Under the pieces are notes generated by a model. The model had not been told where the DNA came from. It was given only the letters and a program-made list of their open reading frames with translations, and did not search any database. Positions 8,216 to 16,743 of a stretch of DNA of 56,590 nucleotides are shown one piece after another. The stretch is from positions 1 to 56,590 of the forward strand of contig SHXW01000016.1 of NCBI GenBank assembly GCA_009693115.1, read 5' to 3'. The DNA comes from Dehalococcoidia bacterium (GTDB lineage Bacteria; Chloroflexota; Dehalococcoidia; Lucifugimonadales; Lucifugimonadaceae). The translations under genes and the position numbers were made by a program. Position 1 is the stretch's first letter, and each line of letters opens with the position of its first letter.

Positions 8216-8330
8216 CGTCCGCACGCTCCCCCTAATCCGCGCCCAATGAGATGAGAAGGGCACAACCCACAACCTGGCTCTCTCCCGCCTGGGAGGGAGC
8301 CCGTAATGCGAACTTTGGAGAGACGACCGG

Positions 8331-9563
8331 ATGATTTCTAATAACAGGAGACAGGAAATGCTTCGACGCTGGTCAGGGACGGTCAAAGGCCTGATAACGG
8401 TGAGCGCAGCGACGCTGGTGCTGGCGCTGGCCGCGTGCGGCGAGGATGAGAAGGCCCTGCCGACTCCGGCAGGGGTTGTATCGCAACCGACGCTGACGCC
8501 ACAACTACCTGCGACTGCCCGGCCCCCGGCTGCTCCGGCGGCCACGTCCACACGGTTGCCATCTCCTGTCGCCACGCCGCCGACTCCGCCCGCTCCGACG
8601 ACGGTTCCCACAGCCACGCCCAACCCCGTCCTGCAGGCACTGAAGGGGATACCGGGCATTGTTGACCCGGCAAACCTCGGCTGGCCGCGCGAAATAGAGA
8701 CCGACCAGGGCAGGGTCACGCTCAAATCACCGCCGCAGCGCATACACACAGTCTCACTGGGGCACGATGAAATCATAGTGGCCCTGATCGGTGCGAAGAG
8801 GCTTGCGGGGATAGGCAGCTTCACCGCTGACCCGATTTACTCGAACGTGGCCGCTGATGTCAAAGGCCTGCCGAGGGTGAAGAGAGACGCAGAGGCCATA
8901 CTCGGACTTAACCCGGACATTGTGATCGCGTCCAAGTTCACGAACCAGGACCTGCTCAACAGGATCAAGGGTGCGGGAGTGCCCGTGGCGCGCACGAACC
9001 TGGAAAGCTCGTCGTTGGGCAACATCCCGAACATACTCCTGCTTGGTTACATGCTTGGCGCAGAGGAGCGTGCGAACCTGCTTGCAGGCGAGATCAGGAA
9101 GCGGATAGATGCTGTCGGGTCGAAAGTGCGGGACGTGCCTGCCGCGTCCATGGTGCGCGCCCTCTCCATCGCGAAGTTCGCTGAGACGATAGACGCGTCC
9201 GGGGCCACATCCACGGAGGGCGGCATCATCGAGAGCGCCGGCGCGGTGAACGCAGCCGCCGAGGTAGGTGTGTACGGACACCAGACAATTTCGTTGGAAA
9301 GCATCGCCGCCATGAGGCCCGATGTGATCATCCTGACTCAGCCAGTTGAGGGCGGCCTGAAGTTCATGGCGGAGCTATATGCCTCGCCTGCGCTTCAGGA
9401 CGTGCCGGCAGTGAAGAACAAACGGATCGTAATCGGCGACTCACGCTACTACACGACGCTGTCTCACTGGAACGTGAGGGGCATCGAGGAGTCTGCGAAG
9501 TTGTTCTACCCGGAACTGTTCAAAGACGTGATCTTCAAGGATTTCGTGCCTGTCGGGGGCTAG
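8331..9563 (+). CDS. btuF: Corrinoid-binding lipoprotein BtuF
   Basis: The 410-residue substrate-binding protein has an N-terminal lipoprotein signal with lipobox LALAAC. A Pro/Thr-rich tether of about 70 residues follows, then a periplasmic_binding_2 domain: PQRIHTVSLGHDEIIVALIGAKRLAGIG, GLNPDIVIA, and the C-terminal RYYTTLSHWN region. It should capture corrinoids outside the membrane and hand them to BtuC. ATG 8331 begins the frame; an ATG at 8358 with AGGAGACAGGAA just upstream is equally plausible and gives a more typical signal peptide. A 115-base gap with a CTCTCCCGCCTGGGAGGGAG inverted repeat separates it from btuC. Confidence 0.88.
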   Translation: MISNNRRQEMLRRWSGTVKGLITVSAATLVLALAACGEDEKALPTPAGVVSQPTLTPQLPATARPPAAPAATSTRLPSPVATPPTPPAPTTVPTATPNPVLQALKGIPGIVDPANLGWPREIETDQGRVTLKSPPQRIHTVSLGHDEIIVALIGAKRLAGIGSFTADPIYSNVAADVKGLPRVKRDAEAILGLNPDIVIASKFTNQDLLNRIKGAGVPVARTNLESSSLGNIPNILLLGYMLGAEERANLLAGEIRKRIDAVGSKVRDVPAASMVRALSIAKFAETIDASGATSTEGGIIESAGAVNAAAEVGVYGHQTISLESIAAMRPDVIILTQPVEGGLKFMAELYASPALQDVPAVKNKRIVIGDSRYYTTLSHWNVRGIEESAKLFYPELFKDVIFKDFVPVGG

Positions 9564-9648
9564 GGGATCTTTGATACCGACGCCTTGTGTGACCTCCCAC
9601 CCCAACCCTCTCCCGCAAGGTGAGAGGGGGACGGGTGGGGGCGCGCCA

Positions 9649-10932
9649 ATGAAGGACGCGCTCCTGCGCGCAGAGGGCGTGTCCGTCATGCTCGGTGGCA
9701 CGCCGGTGCTGCGCGGCGTCACGCTGGCGGCAAGGCGCGGCGAGATCGTCGGCCTCACAGGGCCGAACGGGTCCGGTAAATCAACGCTGCTGAGGGCACT
9801 TGCCGGCCTCCAGAAGCCATATGAGGGGGGTATCTGGCTGGGCGGCGAGGCCCTTGGGAGTACCGCTCCCTCAGCACGGGCCCGGCAGATCGCCTTTATG
9901 CCGCAGTCCGCCGAGCGGCACCCATTCACAGTGCTCGAAACCGTCTTGATGGGGCGCTACCCGCACCTGGGGAGGTTTGAATTAGAAGGGCGAAGGGACC
10001 GGGACATCGCTCTTGAGGTCATGCGGCGGGCGGGCGTGGAGGAGTTCGCCGGACGGCAGATCGACACGCTTTCTGGCGGCGAAAGGCAGCGTGTCCTGCT
10101 GGCGCGTGCGCTCGCCCAGCAGGCCGATGTGCTGCTCCTGGACGAGCCTACCGCCGCACTTGACCTGAAGCACAGGCTTCTGGTCATGGACGCGGTGCGC
10201 GAGGAGGCCGCAGCCAGAGATGTCGCCGTCATTGCCGCCATGCATGACCTTTCGCTCGCCGGACGTTACTGCGACAGGCTCCTGCTTATGGATGCCGGGC
10301 GCATCATCTCTGCGGGCGCGCCGGATGAGGTGCTGACGCCGGAGAACCTGCGCGCCGCGTTCGGCGTGGAGACGGTCATCGAGCCGGACTCGGTGACTGG
10401 CAGGCCACAGGTGACGCTCCTCGGGGCGTCGGGCATCTCCGGCACTGCGGTCGGGCAGGCCGGAGGCGAAGGGCCGCGGCGCATGGGCGAGGGTGTGCGT
10501 GTCCACGTCATCTGCGGCGCGGGTTCAGGGCGGGACCTCATGCACCAGCTCGTGTCCGCCGGATACACCGTCACCTCTTGTGTGCTTGGTCAGGGTGACA
10601 CTGACAGGGAGACGGCGGAACGCCTGAAGGTGGAGTTCGTCCCTTCTCCGCCGTTTTCCGCCGTTTCAGACGTCGAACACACCCTGCATTTGAAGCTGGT
10701 CGAGGCGGCGGACTTCGTCGTGCTGTGTGACATGGCGGTGGGTCGGAACAACCTGCCGAACCTGCATGCGGCGGCGGGCGCCAGGAGGCTGCTCATCGTT
10801 GATGGCAGGCCCTTCTCGGAATTGGACTACACAGGCGGTGACGCAGCGCTGGCCTTCGAGCCGCTCGTCCATCAAGGACGACGCGTCGCGAGGCCGGATG
10901 TGCTGCGGACGCTGGCGCGCGGCTCCGGTTAG
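9649..10932 (+). CDS. btuD: Corrinoid ABC transporter ATPase BtuD with extra C-terminal domain
   Basis: Residues 1-255 form an ABC ATPase of the FepC/BtuD type: Walker A GPNGSGKST, signature LSGGERQR, Walker B LLLDEPTAALD and the AAMHDLSLA switch histidine. A linker leads to a further domain of about 150 residues beginning VRVHVICGAGSGRDLM, containing GRNNLPN and ending near VARPDVLRTL. From memory this C-terminal domain is seen in some archaeal and anaerobe corrinoid or haem ABC ATPases; its role is unknown and it looks Rossmann-like. ATG 9649 is chosen because the frame upstream only reads through an intergenic CTCTCCCGCAAGG repeat. It ends six bases from the convergent cobU. Confidence 0.9.
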   Translation: MKDALLRAEGVSVMLGGTPVLRGVTLAARRGEIVGLTGPNGSGKSTLLRALAGLQKPYEGGIWLGGEALGSTAPSARARQIAFMPQSAERHPFTVLETVLMGRYPHLGRFELEGRRDRDIALEVMRRAGVEEFAGRQIDTLSGGERQRVLLARALAQQADVLLLDEPTAALDLKHRLLVMDAVREEAAARDVAVIAAMHDLSLAGRYCDRLLLMDAGRIISAGAPDEVLTPENLRAAFGVETVIEPDSVTGRPQVTLLGASGISGTAVGQAGGEGPRRMGEGVRVHVICGAGSGRDLMHQLVSAGYTVTSCVLGQGDTDRETAERLKVEFVPSPPFSAVSDVEHTLHLKLVEAADFVVLCDMAVGRNNLPNLHAAAGARRLLIVDGRPFSELDYTGGDAALAFEPLVHQGRRVARPDVLRTLARGSG

Positions 10933-10938
10933 CCGGAA

Positions 10939-11508
10939 TCACTTGATGCGGGTGCTTATCCCGGCGACGACGTGGTAGACGGCCCCCGCCTCCCTCGCCA
11001 CCGCCTGGTTCAATTCGCCCTGGAGGTCGGCGAAGATGTTGCCGAGGGAGGTGGCAGGGGCGACTCCCGAGCCGACCTCGTTGGTAACGATCACCACTGG
11101 TTGCGGCGCATCGCGCAGGGCCGCCAGCAGCGCCTCCGCCCCTGCCTCAAGTCCAGCGCGTGCCTGCCCCGCAAAACCCGGCTTTGCGACGTCCCCCGCC
11201 GCCTCCAGAAGGTTCGTAAGCCAGAGTGTCAGGCAGTCCACCAGGACGACGGCGGGCGCTGGAGCGCCATGGTGGCCGGTGATGGCGGCTCCAAGATCCA
11301 ATGGCGCCTCTTCGGTCTCCCAGTGAGAAGGGCGCTTCCTACGATGCTCACCGATGCGGGCTGCCATTGAAAGGTCGGCGAGGTCAAGTTTGGCCGTGGC
11401 GACGAAGCGCACGCCGCCGCCCTGCGACAGGTCAGTCGCCACCTGCTGGGCAAACCGGCTCTTGCCGGACCTGACGCCGCCTATGACCAGGATTACCGCT
11501 GCGCCCAT
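10939..11508 (-). CDS. cobU: Adenosylcobinamide kinase / phosphate guanylyltransferase CobU
   Basis: This bifunctional enzyme phosphorylates adenosylcobinamide and transfers GMP to it, giving adenosylcobinamide-GDP for CobS. At 189 residues it is the usual length. It has P-loop GGVRSGKS at residues 10-17, the guanylylation-site segment GEHRRKRPSHWETEE, VDCLTLWLTNLL and the VTNEVGSGV motif. Its ATG at 11508 overlaps the cobQ stop by 16 bases, so the two genes are translationally coupled. It is the last gene of the minus-strand B12 group, and its stop is six bases from that of btuD on the other strand, with no terminator between. Confidence 0.95.
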   Translation of the reverse strand: MGAAVILVIGGVRSGKSRFAQQVATDLSQGGGVRFVATAKLDLADLSMAARIGEHRRKRPSHWETEEAPLDLGAAITGHHGAPAPAVVLVDCLTLWLTNLLEAAGDVAKPGFAGQARAGLEAGAEALLAALRDAPQPVVIVTNEVGSGVAPATSLGNIFADLQGELNQAVAREAGAVYHVVAGISTRIK

Positions 11509-13037
11509 CCGTCCCGGCCTCCTACCGCCAGCCCAAGGAGGGCATAGACGACCTGCATGTCAATCGTATCCCTGATGGCTGATGCAAGCCGGTCGAGTTC
11601 TGTGTCCTGTGAGAAGTCTGGGACTTGCGGCGAAGGCAGGCCGTGGAGACGCGCGATGTTCCCGAGGATGCGTGTGAGCACGGGCGGGGCGTCAAACAGG
11701 CCGTGGACGTATGTCCCCAAAACGCGGCCGTCAGGGCTGAGCGCGCCTTCTGCCCGTTCGATGCCATGAGGCCCGTCAGTTATCTGCACCGCTGGAACGG
11801 TGTGTCCCGAAGTCTGCCCGGTGTGTATTTCGTACCCGCGGCCTGAAACGGGCGATGTTCCTTCGAGGAGGCCGGGGCCAGGCCGCAGGGCAATTTCAAC
11901 CCGCCGCGTCGTTTTTTCGCGCTCAAAGACCGTTGCGCCGGACAGGAGCCCCAGCCCCATTTCGGAGTCCGGGTGTCCCGAATCGGCCGCGAGCGGGTCT
12001 TCCAGGCGTCCGCACAGCATCTGGAAGCCGCCACAGATGCCTATAACCGCCGCTCCGCGCTGCGCTGCCGCAAACACGGCGGTGTCAAGGCCGCGCTGCT
12101 TCATCCAGCGGAGGTCTGCGATTGTGCTTTTGGTGCCGGGGATGATTACAGCGTGCGCGCCCTCTATCTGCGCGGCCTCGGTCACCATGTCAACCCTTAC
12201 CCCGGCGCGGCGGAGAGGGTCGAAGTCGTCGAAATTGGATATGCGCGGCAGACGCACGACTGCGATGCGTAGGGACTTGTCTGTGACTGGGCCCGGCCCT
12301 GACAGGCCGACGTCGAGGGTTGCAGCATCCTCGTCAGACAGGCGCAGGTCCTTGATATACGGCACGACGCCCAGCACAGGCACGCCTGTGCGCTCGGCGA
12401 TCATCGCGGGCAGCGGTTCGAGCACGGCGCGGTCGCCTCGGAAACGATTGATGATGAGGCCCTTGACCAGCGCCCGCTCTGCCGGTTCCAGCAGTTCAAG
12501 GGTGCCGAGAAGGGACGCGAAAACACCGCCGCGGTCTATGTCTCCCACGAGCAGCACGGGTGAGCGGGCGTAAAGGGCGACGCGCATGTTGGCGATGTCC
12601 GAGGCGCGCAGATTCACCTCCGCCGGGCTGCCTGCGCCCTCGATCACCACCACCTCGTGCAAGGAGCGGAGGCGGTCCAGCGCATTGGTGACCTCGCCCC
12701 AGAGTTCCATCTTGCGACTGTAGTACTCGCGGGCTGGCATGGAGCCGCGCGACCTGCCGTTGACGACCACCTGAGAGCGGGAGTCGGCCTCAGGTTTGAG
12801 CAGGACGGGGTTCATGTCCGTCGATGGCTCGATGCCGCAGGCGGCGGCCTGAAGGGCTTGCGCCCGGCCTATCTCGCCTCCCCCCAGCGTGACGTACGAA
12901 TTGTTGGACATGTTCTGCGACTTGAACGGGGCTACGCTCAGGCCGTCCTGCCTGAGGATGCGACACAGGGCCGCCGTGAGGATGCTCTTGCCCACGGAGG
13001 AGGCCGTTCCCTGGATCATGATGGTCTTCGCAGTCAT
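11493..13037 (-). CDS. cobQ: Cobyric acid synthase CobQ
   Basis: This glutamine-dependent amidotransferase converts adenosylcobyrinic acid a,c-diamide to cobyric acid by four amidations. The 514-residue protein has the N-terminal dethiobiotin-synthetase-like ATPase (MIQGTASSVGKS, FKSQNMSNNSYVT, MNPVLLKPE). The C-terminal class I glutaminase domain has nucleophile region GICGGFQML and catalytic GTYVHGLF. Length matches the family. The ATG at 13037 follows a 151-base gap containing a duplicated AGGGAGAGGGATGATCA element, so cobQ-cobU may have their own promoter or be processed from the longer transcript. Confidence 0.96.
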   Translation of the reverse strand: MTAKTIMIQGTASSVGKSILTAALCRILRQDGLSVAPFKSQNMSNNSYVTLGGGEIGRAQALQAAACGIEPSTDMNPVLLKPEADSRSQVVVNGRSRGSMPAREYYSRKMELWGEVTNALDRLRSLHEVVVIEGAGSPAEVNLRASDIANMRVALYARSPVLLVGDIDRGGVFASLLGTLELLEPAERALVKGLIINRFRGDRAVLEPLPAMIAERTGVPVLGVVPYIKDLRLSDEDAATLDVGLSGPGPVTDKSLRIAVVRLPRISNFDDFDPLRRAGVRVDMVTEAAQIEGAHAVIIPGTKSTIADLRWMKQRGLDTAVFAAAQRGAAVIGICGGFQMLCGRLEDPLAADSGHPDSEMGLGLLSGATVFEREKTTRRVEIALRPGPGLLEGTSPVSGRGYEIHTGQTSGHTVPAVQITDGPHGIERAEGALSPDGRVLGTYVHGLFDAPPVLTRILGNIARLHGLPSPQVPDFSQDTELDRLASAIRDTIDMQVVYALLGLAVGGRDGWAQR

Positions 13038-13103
13038 GCTCCCGATGGTACGCCGAGGACTCAGGTGCGGGAGGCGCGACCCACACCCAGACCCTCTCCC
13101 TTC

Positions 13104-13194
13104 CAGGGAGAGGGATGATCAGTCAGCGCGGCGGCTGCCCGCGACCAACACCGCCGCGCTTATGGCTTTCAGGGAGAGGGATGATCACTCAACG
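13104..13194. repeat. Direct repeat pair between cobQ and the phosphatase gene
   Basis: Two near-identical copies of CAGGGAGAGGGATGATCA followed by (G/C)TCA(G/A)CG lie at 13104-13128 and 13170-13194, 66 bases apart. The first is preceded by the arm ACCCTCTCCCTTCC, forming a hairpin. They belong to the GGGAGAGGG intergenic repeat family found elsewhere in the window. The second copy overlaps the 3' end of the phosphatase gene. Confidence 0.7.
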
Positions 13195-13833
13195 CTCAGG
13201 CCTCTGGTGGGCGGTCATGCCTGGCGTGGTGTTCACTGGCGCGAGGCCGACTCCGTCCAGGTGCGCCGTTTCATTCAACGACTCCAGCCGCACGGTCCCC
13301 GACACGGCGGCTATCACCGACACGCTGCAGTTGGCCGCGTAGAACTTCACAGTGGCGTCAACGGGCAGGTCCAACAGGGCGACTATGAGCGCCCGCATCG
13401 TGCCTCCATGGGACACGATAGCGACGTCACCATCGCCGGAAAGCAGGTTGGCCTCGCTGATGAACTGCCCGGCGCGAGCGACGAGATCGCTGATGCGTTC
13501 GCCTCCGGGAGCGGAGAAATCCGGGTCTCCGGCCACCCATCGGCTGGCGAGTTCAGGTGACTCTTTGAAGATGTCTGCCCAGAGCCTGCCTTCCCAATCC
13601 CCGAAGCGCACCTCGCGCAGCGTCTTCGATGCCCGGTAGGTCAGGCCCATCGCATCAGCCGTCTCTGAACAGCGCTTCAGGTCACTCGTCCAGACCTGCA
13701 TCGGTTTGAACTTCTGCCGGACGTATGCGCCAGCGAGGACCGCCTGTTGACGGCCGCGTTCGTTCATCGGCTGGTCATTCCACCCCTGGGCGCGGCGCTC
13801 CACGTTCCAGTCAGTCTCGCCATGGCGAATCAA
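13189..13833 (-). CDS. cobC: Histidine phosphatase, probable alpha-ribazole phosphatase CobC
   Basis: A 214-residue member of the phosphoglycerate mutase-like histidine phosphatase family: RHGETDWN at the N-terminus (catalytic His), SDLKRCSETA, and VSHGGTMRAL with the second histidine. Its place between cbiB and cobQ supports removal of the phosphate from alpha-ribazole-5'-phosphate or adenosylcobalamin phosphate. The first usable start is a TTG at 13833, which leaves only one residue before RHG. The frame upstream encodes RLIL, the normal first beta strand, but offers no ATG, GTG or TTG nearby, so the true start may be non-standard. The gap to cbiB is 46 bases. Confidence 0.85.
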   Translation of the reverse strand: MIRHGETDWNVERRAQGWNDQPMNERGRQQAVLAGAYVRQKFKPMQVWTSDLKRCSETADAMGLTYRASKTLREVRFGDWEGRLWADIFKESPELASRWVAGDPDFSAPGGERISDLVARAGQFISEANLLSGDGDVAIVSHGGTMRALIVALLDLPVDATVKFYAANCSVSVIAAVSGTVRLESLNETAHLDGVGLAPVNTTPGMTAHQRPER

Positions 13834-13879
13834 GATTAGTCGTGAGATAGACCTGCTCCGCGGCCGGGTGTCCCGGCAG

Positions 13880-14818
13880 TTACTTCTTGCCGTGTCTCTC
13901 GATTATTACTGCGGCGACAAGCACCGCCGTAAGCGCAGCCGCTCCTGCGAAGAGTTTCAATGAGCGGTCTATGTCGTCTGCGTCCATCTTCCTGCCCGCA
14001 GGACCGAGCTTGTAGTACCCGGCCTTTTCGATTTCTATGCCGAGCGCGCCCGCGGAGGCCCCTATCGGCCAACCAGAGTTTGGGCTCGGCGTGCGGGAGT
14101 GCTCCTCCAGCATCGTCTTCTCTGCTGCCGCTGCGTCCATTCCCAGTGCTCCCGCTGCAGCGACTACAGTGGCGCCCGCTATGCGCGCCGGGATGTGAGC
14201 CGCGGCATCATCCAGCTTTGCCGCGGCCTTTCCCAGGTACTCATATGCGCCGTGGTAGCCGTACATGGCGTCCATGGTGTTGATGGCCCTGTACGCCAGC
14301 GCGCCCGGAATGCCAAACAGGGCATAGGCGAGCAGCGGCCCGGTGACGCTGTCCGTAATGTTTTCCGTGACCGATCCGACAGCAGTGTTCGCGATTTCTG
14401 ACGCGTCCAGTTCCGACACATCGCGGCTGACGATCATCGCGACAGCCTTGCGTGCGGCCTCCGTATCGCCGCGCCTCAATGGGTCCTCTACGCGCCGGGC
14501 GTGCTCCTCCATGGCGCGGACGGAGAAGGTGCTTTTGAGCAGGAACGCACCGCCGATGAGTTCGGCGAGCGGACCATCCTTGCGAAGGTCGCGCATGATT
14601 AGCGCTCCTGCGGCTGCGCTGGCTGCAGGCAGGGCCAAAGCGGCGATGAGGCCGCGGGCGAAGTCCTGCTCCGGGTCGCCTGTGGGCTTGCCCATGAGTT
14701 CCTTTGCGGCCTCCCCCATCCAGACGACGGGGTGGATGTCAGCCGGGGGTTCGCCCAGGTACTGGTCCCACGCCAAAGCGAGGCCAAGCGTACCTAGCTT
14801 GAGCAACGTCTCTTCCAT
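13880..14818 (-). CDS. cbiB: Adenosylcobinamide-phosphate synthase CbiB/CobD
   Basis: The 312-residue membrane protein attaches the aminopropanol linker to cobyric acid. Family motifs are LAWDQYLGEPPADIHPVVWMG at the N-terminus, SRDVSELD, SVTENITDSVTGPLLAYALFG, YRAINTMDAMYGYH and the C-terminal TPSPNSGWPIGASAGALG. ATG 14818 gives the usual N-terminus. Upstream in-frame ATGs at 14842 and 14851 exist; the latter overlaps the cobS stop as ATGA, suggesting coupled translation. One C-terminal helix precedes the basic tail. Confidence 0.94.
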   Translation of the reverse strand: MEETLLKLGTLGLALAWDQYLGEPPADIHPVVWMGEAAKELMGKPTGDPEQDFARGLIAALALPAASAAAGALIMRDLRKDGPLAELIGGAFLLKSTFSVRAMEEHARRVEDPLRRGDTEAARKAVAMIVSRDVSELDASEIANTAVGSVTENITDSVTGPLLAYALFGIPGALAYRAINTMDAMYGYHGAYEYLGKAAAKLDDAAAHIPARIAGATVVAAAGALGMDAAAAEKTMLEEHSRTPSPNSGWPIGASAGALGIEIEKAGYYKLGPAGRKMDADDIDRSLKLFAGAAALTAVLVAAVIIERHGKK

Positions 14819-14847
14819 GTCACTGCGTTGTGTGCCGGTCATGCCTG

Positions 14848-15639
14848 TCATGTCCAGAGTGGCGCCATAGCAGCGCCCGTGCCTATGAGGCCGGTGAAAA
14901 TTATCAAGGCGGTGGTTTCGGAAATCTCCACTGCCGCTCCGTATACGTCTCCAGTGACTCCGCCGCCGAGACGCGCCGCCGCGAACGCTCCCGTCGCCAG
15001 ACCCGCCGTCAGCGATGCAGCGAGGGCGATGAGCGCCCACGGGCCTCCGAACACGTATGAAGCGACAACCGAACACAAGATGGCGAAGGCAAAGTTGACC
15101 AGTGCCGTCTTATGCCGCTCCTGCCCGGCCCGGTAGGGCGTCCCGGCGCCCTGCTCCCGGGCGTATCGGAAGACAGACATTACAGCGACGGCGGAGAGCC
15201 GCCCTGTCATGGGCGCAAGCAGGATGGGTACCCATGCATGTGGCGCTGTGAAGGACGATACCGTGCCAGCCTTGAGAAGCAGGGCGACACCTATCGCAGT
15301 CACGCCGAAAGCGCCAGTGCGGGGGTCCCGCATGATTTCGAGCCGCCGCTCGGGCGAGCGTCCGCCGAACAGTCCGTCGGCTGTATCTGCGAGTCCGTCC
15401 ATATGCAGTGCGCCTGTCAGCGCAGCCCCTGCGAGTATGGCCAGCCCTGCGGCTGCGAGCGGGGGAATGAACGCCAAAACGACGGTGTACACGCCTGCCG
15501 CGACGGCGCCTATCCCCAGGCCTACGAGCGGGAAGAACGCAGGCGACCTCGACATGCCGCGTTCCTGGGCATGTGGACTGCCGTGCGCTAGCCACGGGAG
15601 AATCGTCAGCAGGCGCACTGCCGCGGCGAGAGCGTTCAT
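14848..15639 (-). CDS. cobS: Adenosylcobinamide-GDP ribazoletransferase CobS
   Basis: This integral membrane enzyme joins adenosylcobinamide-GDP with alpha-ribazole (or its phosphate) to give adenosylcobalamin (phosphate). The 263 residues include RLLTILPW at the N-terminus, the active-site HMDGLADTADGLFGG near residue 80 and MRDPRTGAFG. About six helices are visible. The ATG at 15639 overlaps the cobT stop by four bases (ATGA), and its own stop overlaps a possible start of cbiB. The chain cobT-cobS-cbiB is therefore tightly coupled. Confidence 0.95.
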   Translation of the reverse strand: MNALAAAVRLLTILPWLAHGSPHAQERGMSRSPAFFPLVGLGIGAVAAGVYTVVLAFIPPLAAAGLAILAGAALTGALHMDGLADTADGLFGGRSPERRLEIMRDPRTGAFGVTAIGVALLLKAGTVSSFTAPHAWVPILLAPMTGRLSAVAVMSVFRYAREQGAGTPYRAGQERHKTALVNFAFAILCSVVASYVFGGPWALIALAASLTAGLATGAFAAARLGGGVTGDVYGAAVEISETTALIIFTGLIGTGAAMAPLWT

Positions 15640-16721
15640 AGCGGGGTGCTGCTCCCGCTTTCACTTCCGCGCTCCGGCCTGTCGGAAACGGACGCCTCGC
15701 CGAAGGTGGCCATCTCGTTGTGCAACTTCACCGCGGCTTCGATCAGGTTCAGCCCCAGTGCCGCGCCCGTGCCCTCGCCCAGGCGCATGCCCAGATCAAG
15801 CAGCGGCTTCAACCCCAGACGTTCAAGAGCGGCCCTGTGCCCCGGCTCGGCTGACATGTGGCAGGCGAAAATGAAGTCCCTCACCCGCGGGTTTATTCCG
15901 TGCGCCACAAGCGCAGCCGAGGTCGAGATGAACCCGTCAAGGGCGATTGCGACCCTGCCCTCCGCTGCGCCCAGGATCAACCCGGCCAGGAAGGCGATCT
16001 CGCACCCTCCGACCTTCGAAGCTACGCCCACGGCGTCTCGCCTGTCGGGCCGATTTACGGAGATGGCGCGCTCGATCACGGCCACCTTGCGCTTCAGTCC
16101 GGCGTCGTCAAGGCCCGTGCCGCGGCCAGTGACTTCGGCGGGCGGGTGGCCCGTGAAGACGGATGTGAGCGCTGCCGCGGCCGTGGTGTTGCCTATGCCC
16201 ATATCCCCGGTGGCGATGACGTCTGCACCTTTGAGCGAGAGTTGGCGCGCCAGGTCCGCTCCCTCCTGGATGAGGCGCTCCGCAGCGGAGCGCGACATGG
16301 CCGGCCCTAGAGCCATGTTTTCCGTGCCGCGCTGTGCAGATGTTGCTATCACACTCGAAGTGTCACCCGGTATGTCTGCCTTCACGCCTGCGTTGACGAT
16401 GACGAGATGAGCACCGGTGTGACGGGCCAGCACGCTTATCGCCGCGCCGCCACGGAGGAAGTTCGCGGCCATCTGCGCGGTGACCTCCTGTGGAAATGGG
16501 CTGACGCCCTCGGCGACGACACCGTGGTCCCCCGCCGCCACGACCACCCACTTCTGCCTGACCGCCGGGCTTGGGGTGCCCTGTATCGCGGCCATGCGGC
16601 AGGCGATGTCTTCGAGCGCGCCCAGACTGCCGTGTGGCTTCGTGAGCGAATCCTGCCGGGCGCGGGCTGCAGATTCGGCCTTTAGGTCCAGGGGGGGCAG
16701 GTCGAAGGATGATGCGTTCAA
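15636..16721 (-). CDS. cobT: Nicotinate-nucleotide:dimethylbenzimidazole phosphoribosyltransferase CobT
   Basis: CobT activates the lower ligand base by transfer of phosphoribose from NaMN. The 361-residue protein has the N-terminal PHGSLGALE, AAGDHGVVAEGVSPFPQEVT, ATGDMGIGNTTAAAA, GTGLDDAGLKRK and the C-terminal DLGMRLGEGTGAAL with the catalytic Glu of the GEGTGA motif. The start is a TTG at 16721, with no strong ribosome binding site visible. It lies 22 bases after the DinB-like gene. No bluB or bza genes for making the base itself are in the window. Confidence 0.95.
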   Translation of the reverse strand: MNASSFDLPPLDLKAESAARARQDSLTKPHGSLGALEDIACRMAAIQGTPSPAVRQKWVVVAAGDHGVVAEGVSPFPQEVTAQMAANFLRGGAAISVLARHTGAHLVIVNAGVKADIPGDTSSVIATSAQRGTENMALGPAMSRSAAERLIQEGADLARQLSLKGADVIATGDMGIGNTTAAAALTSVFTGHPPAEVTGRGTGLDDAGLKRKVAVIERAISVNRPDRRDAVGVASKVGGCEIAFLAGLILGAAEGRVAIALDGFISTSAALVAHGINPRVRDFIFACHMSAEPGHRAALERLGLKPLLDLGMRLGEGTGAALGLNLIEAAVKLHNEMATFGEASVSDRPERGSESGSSTPL

Positions 16722-16743
16722 GATTGCACCGGTTGGGCCTTTC

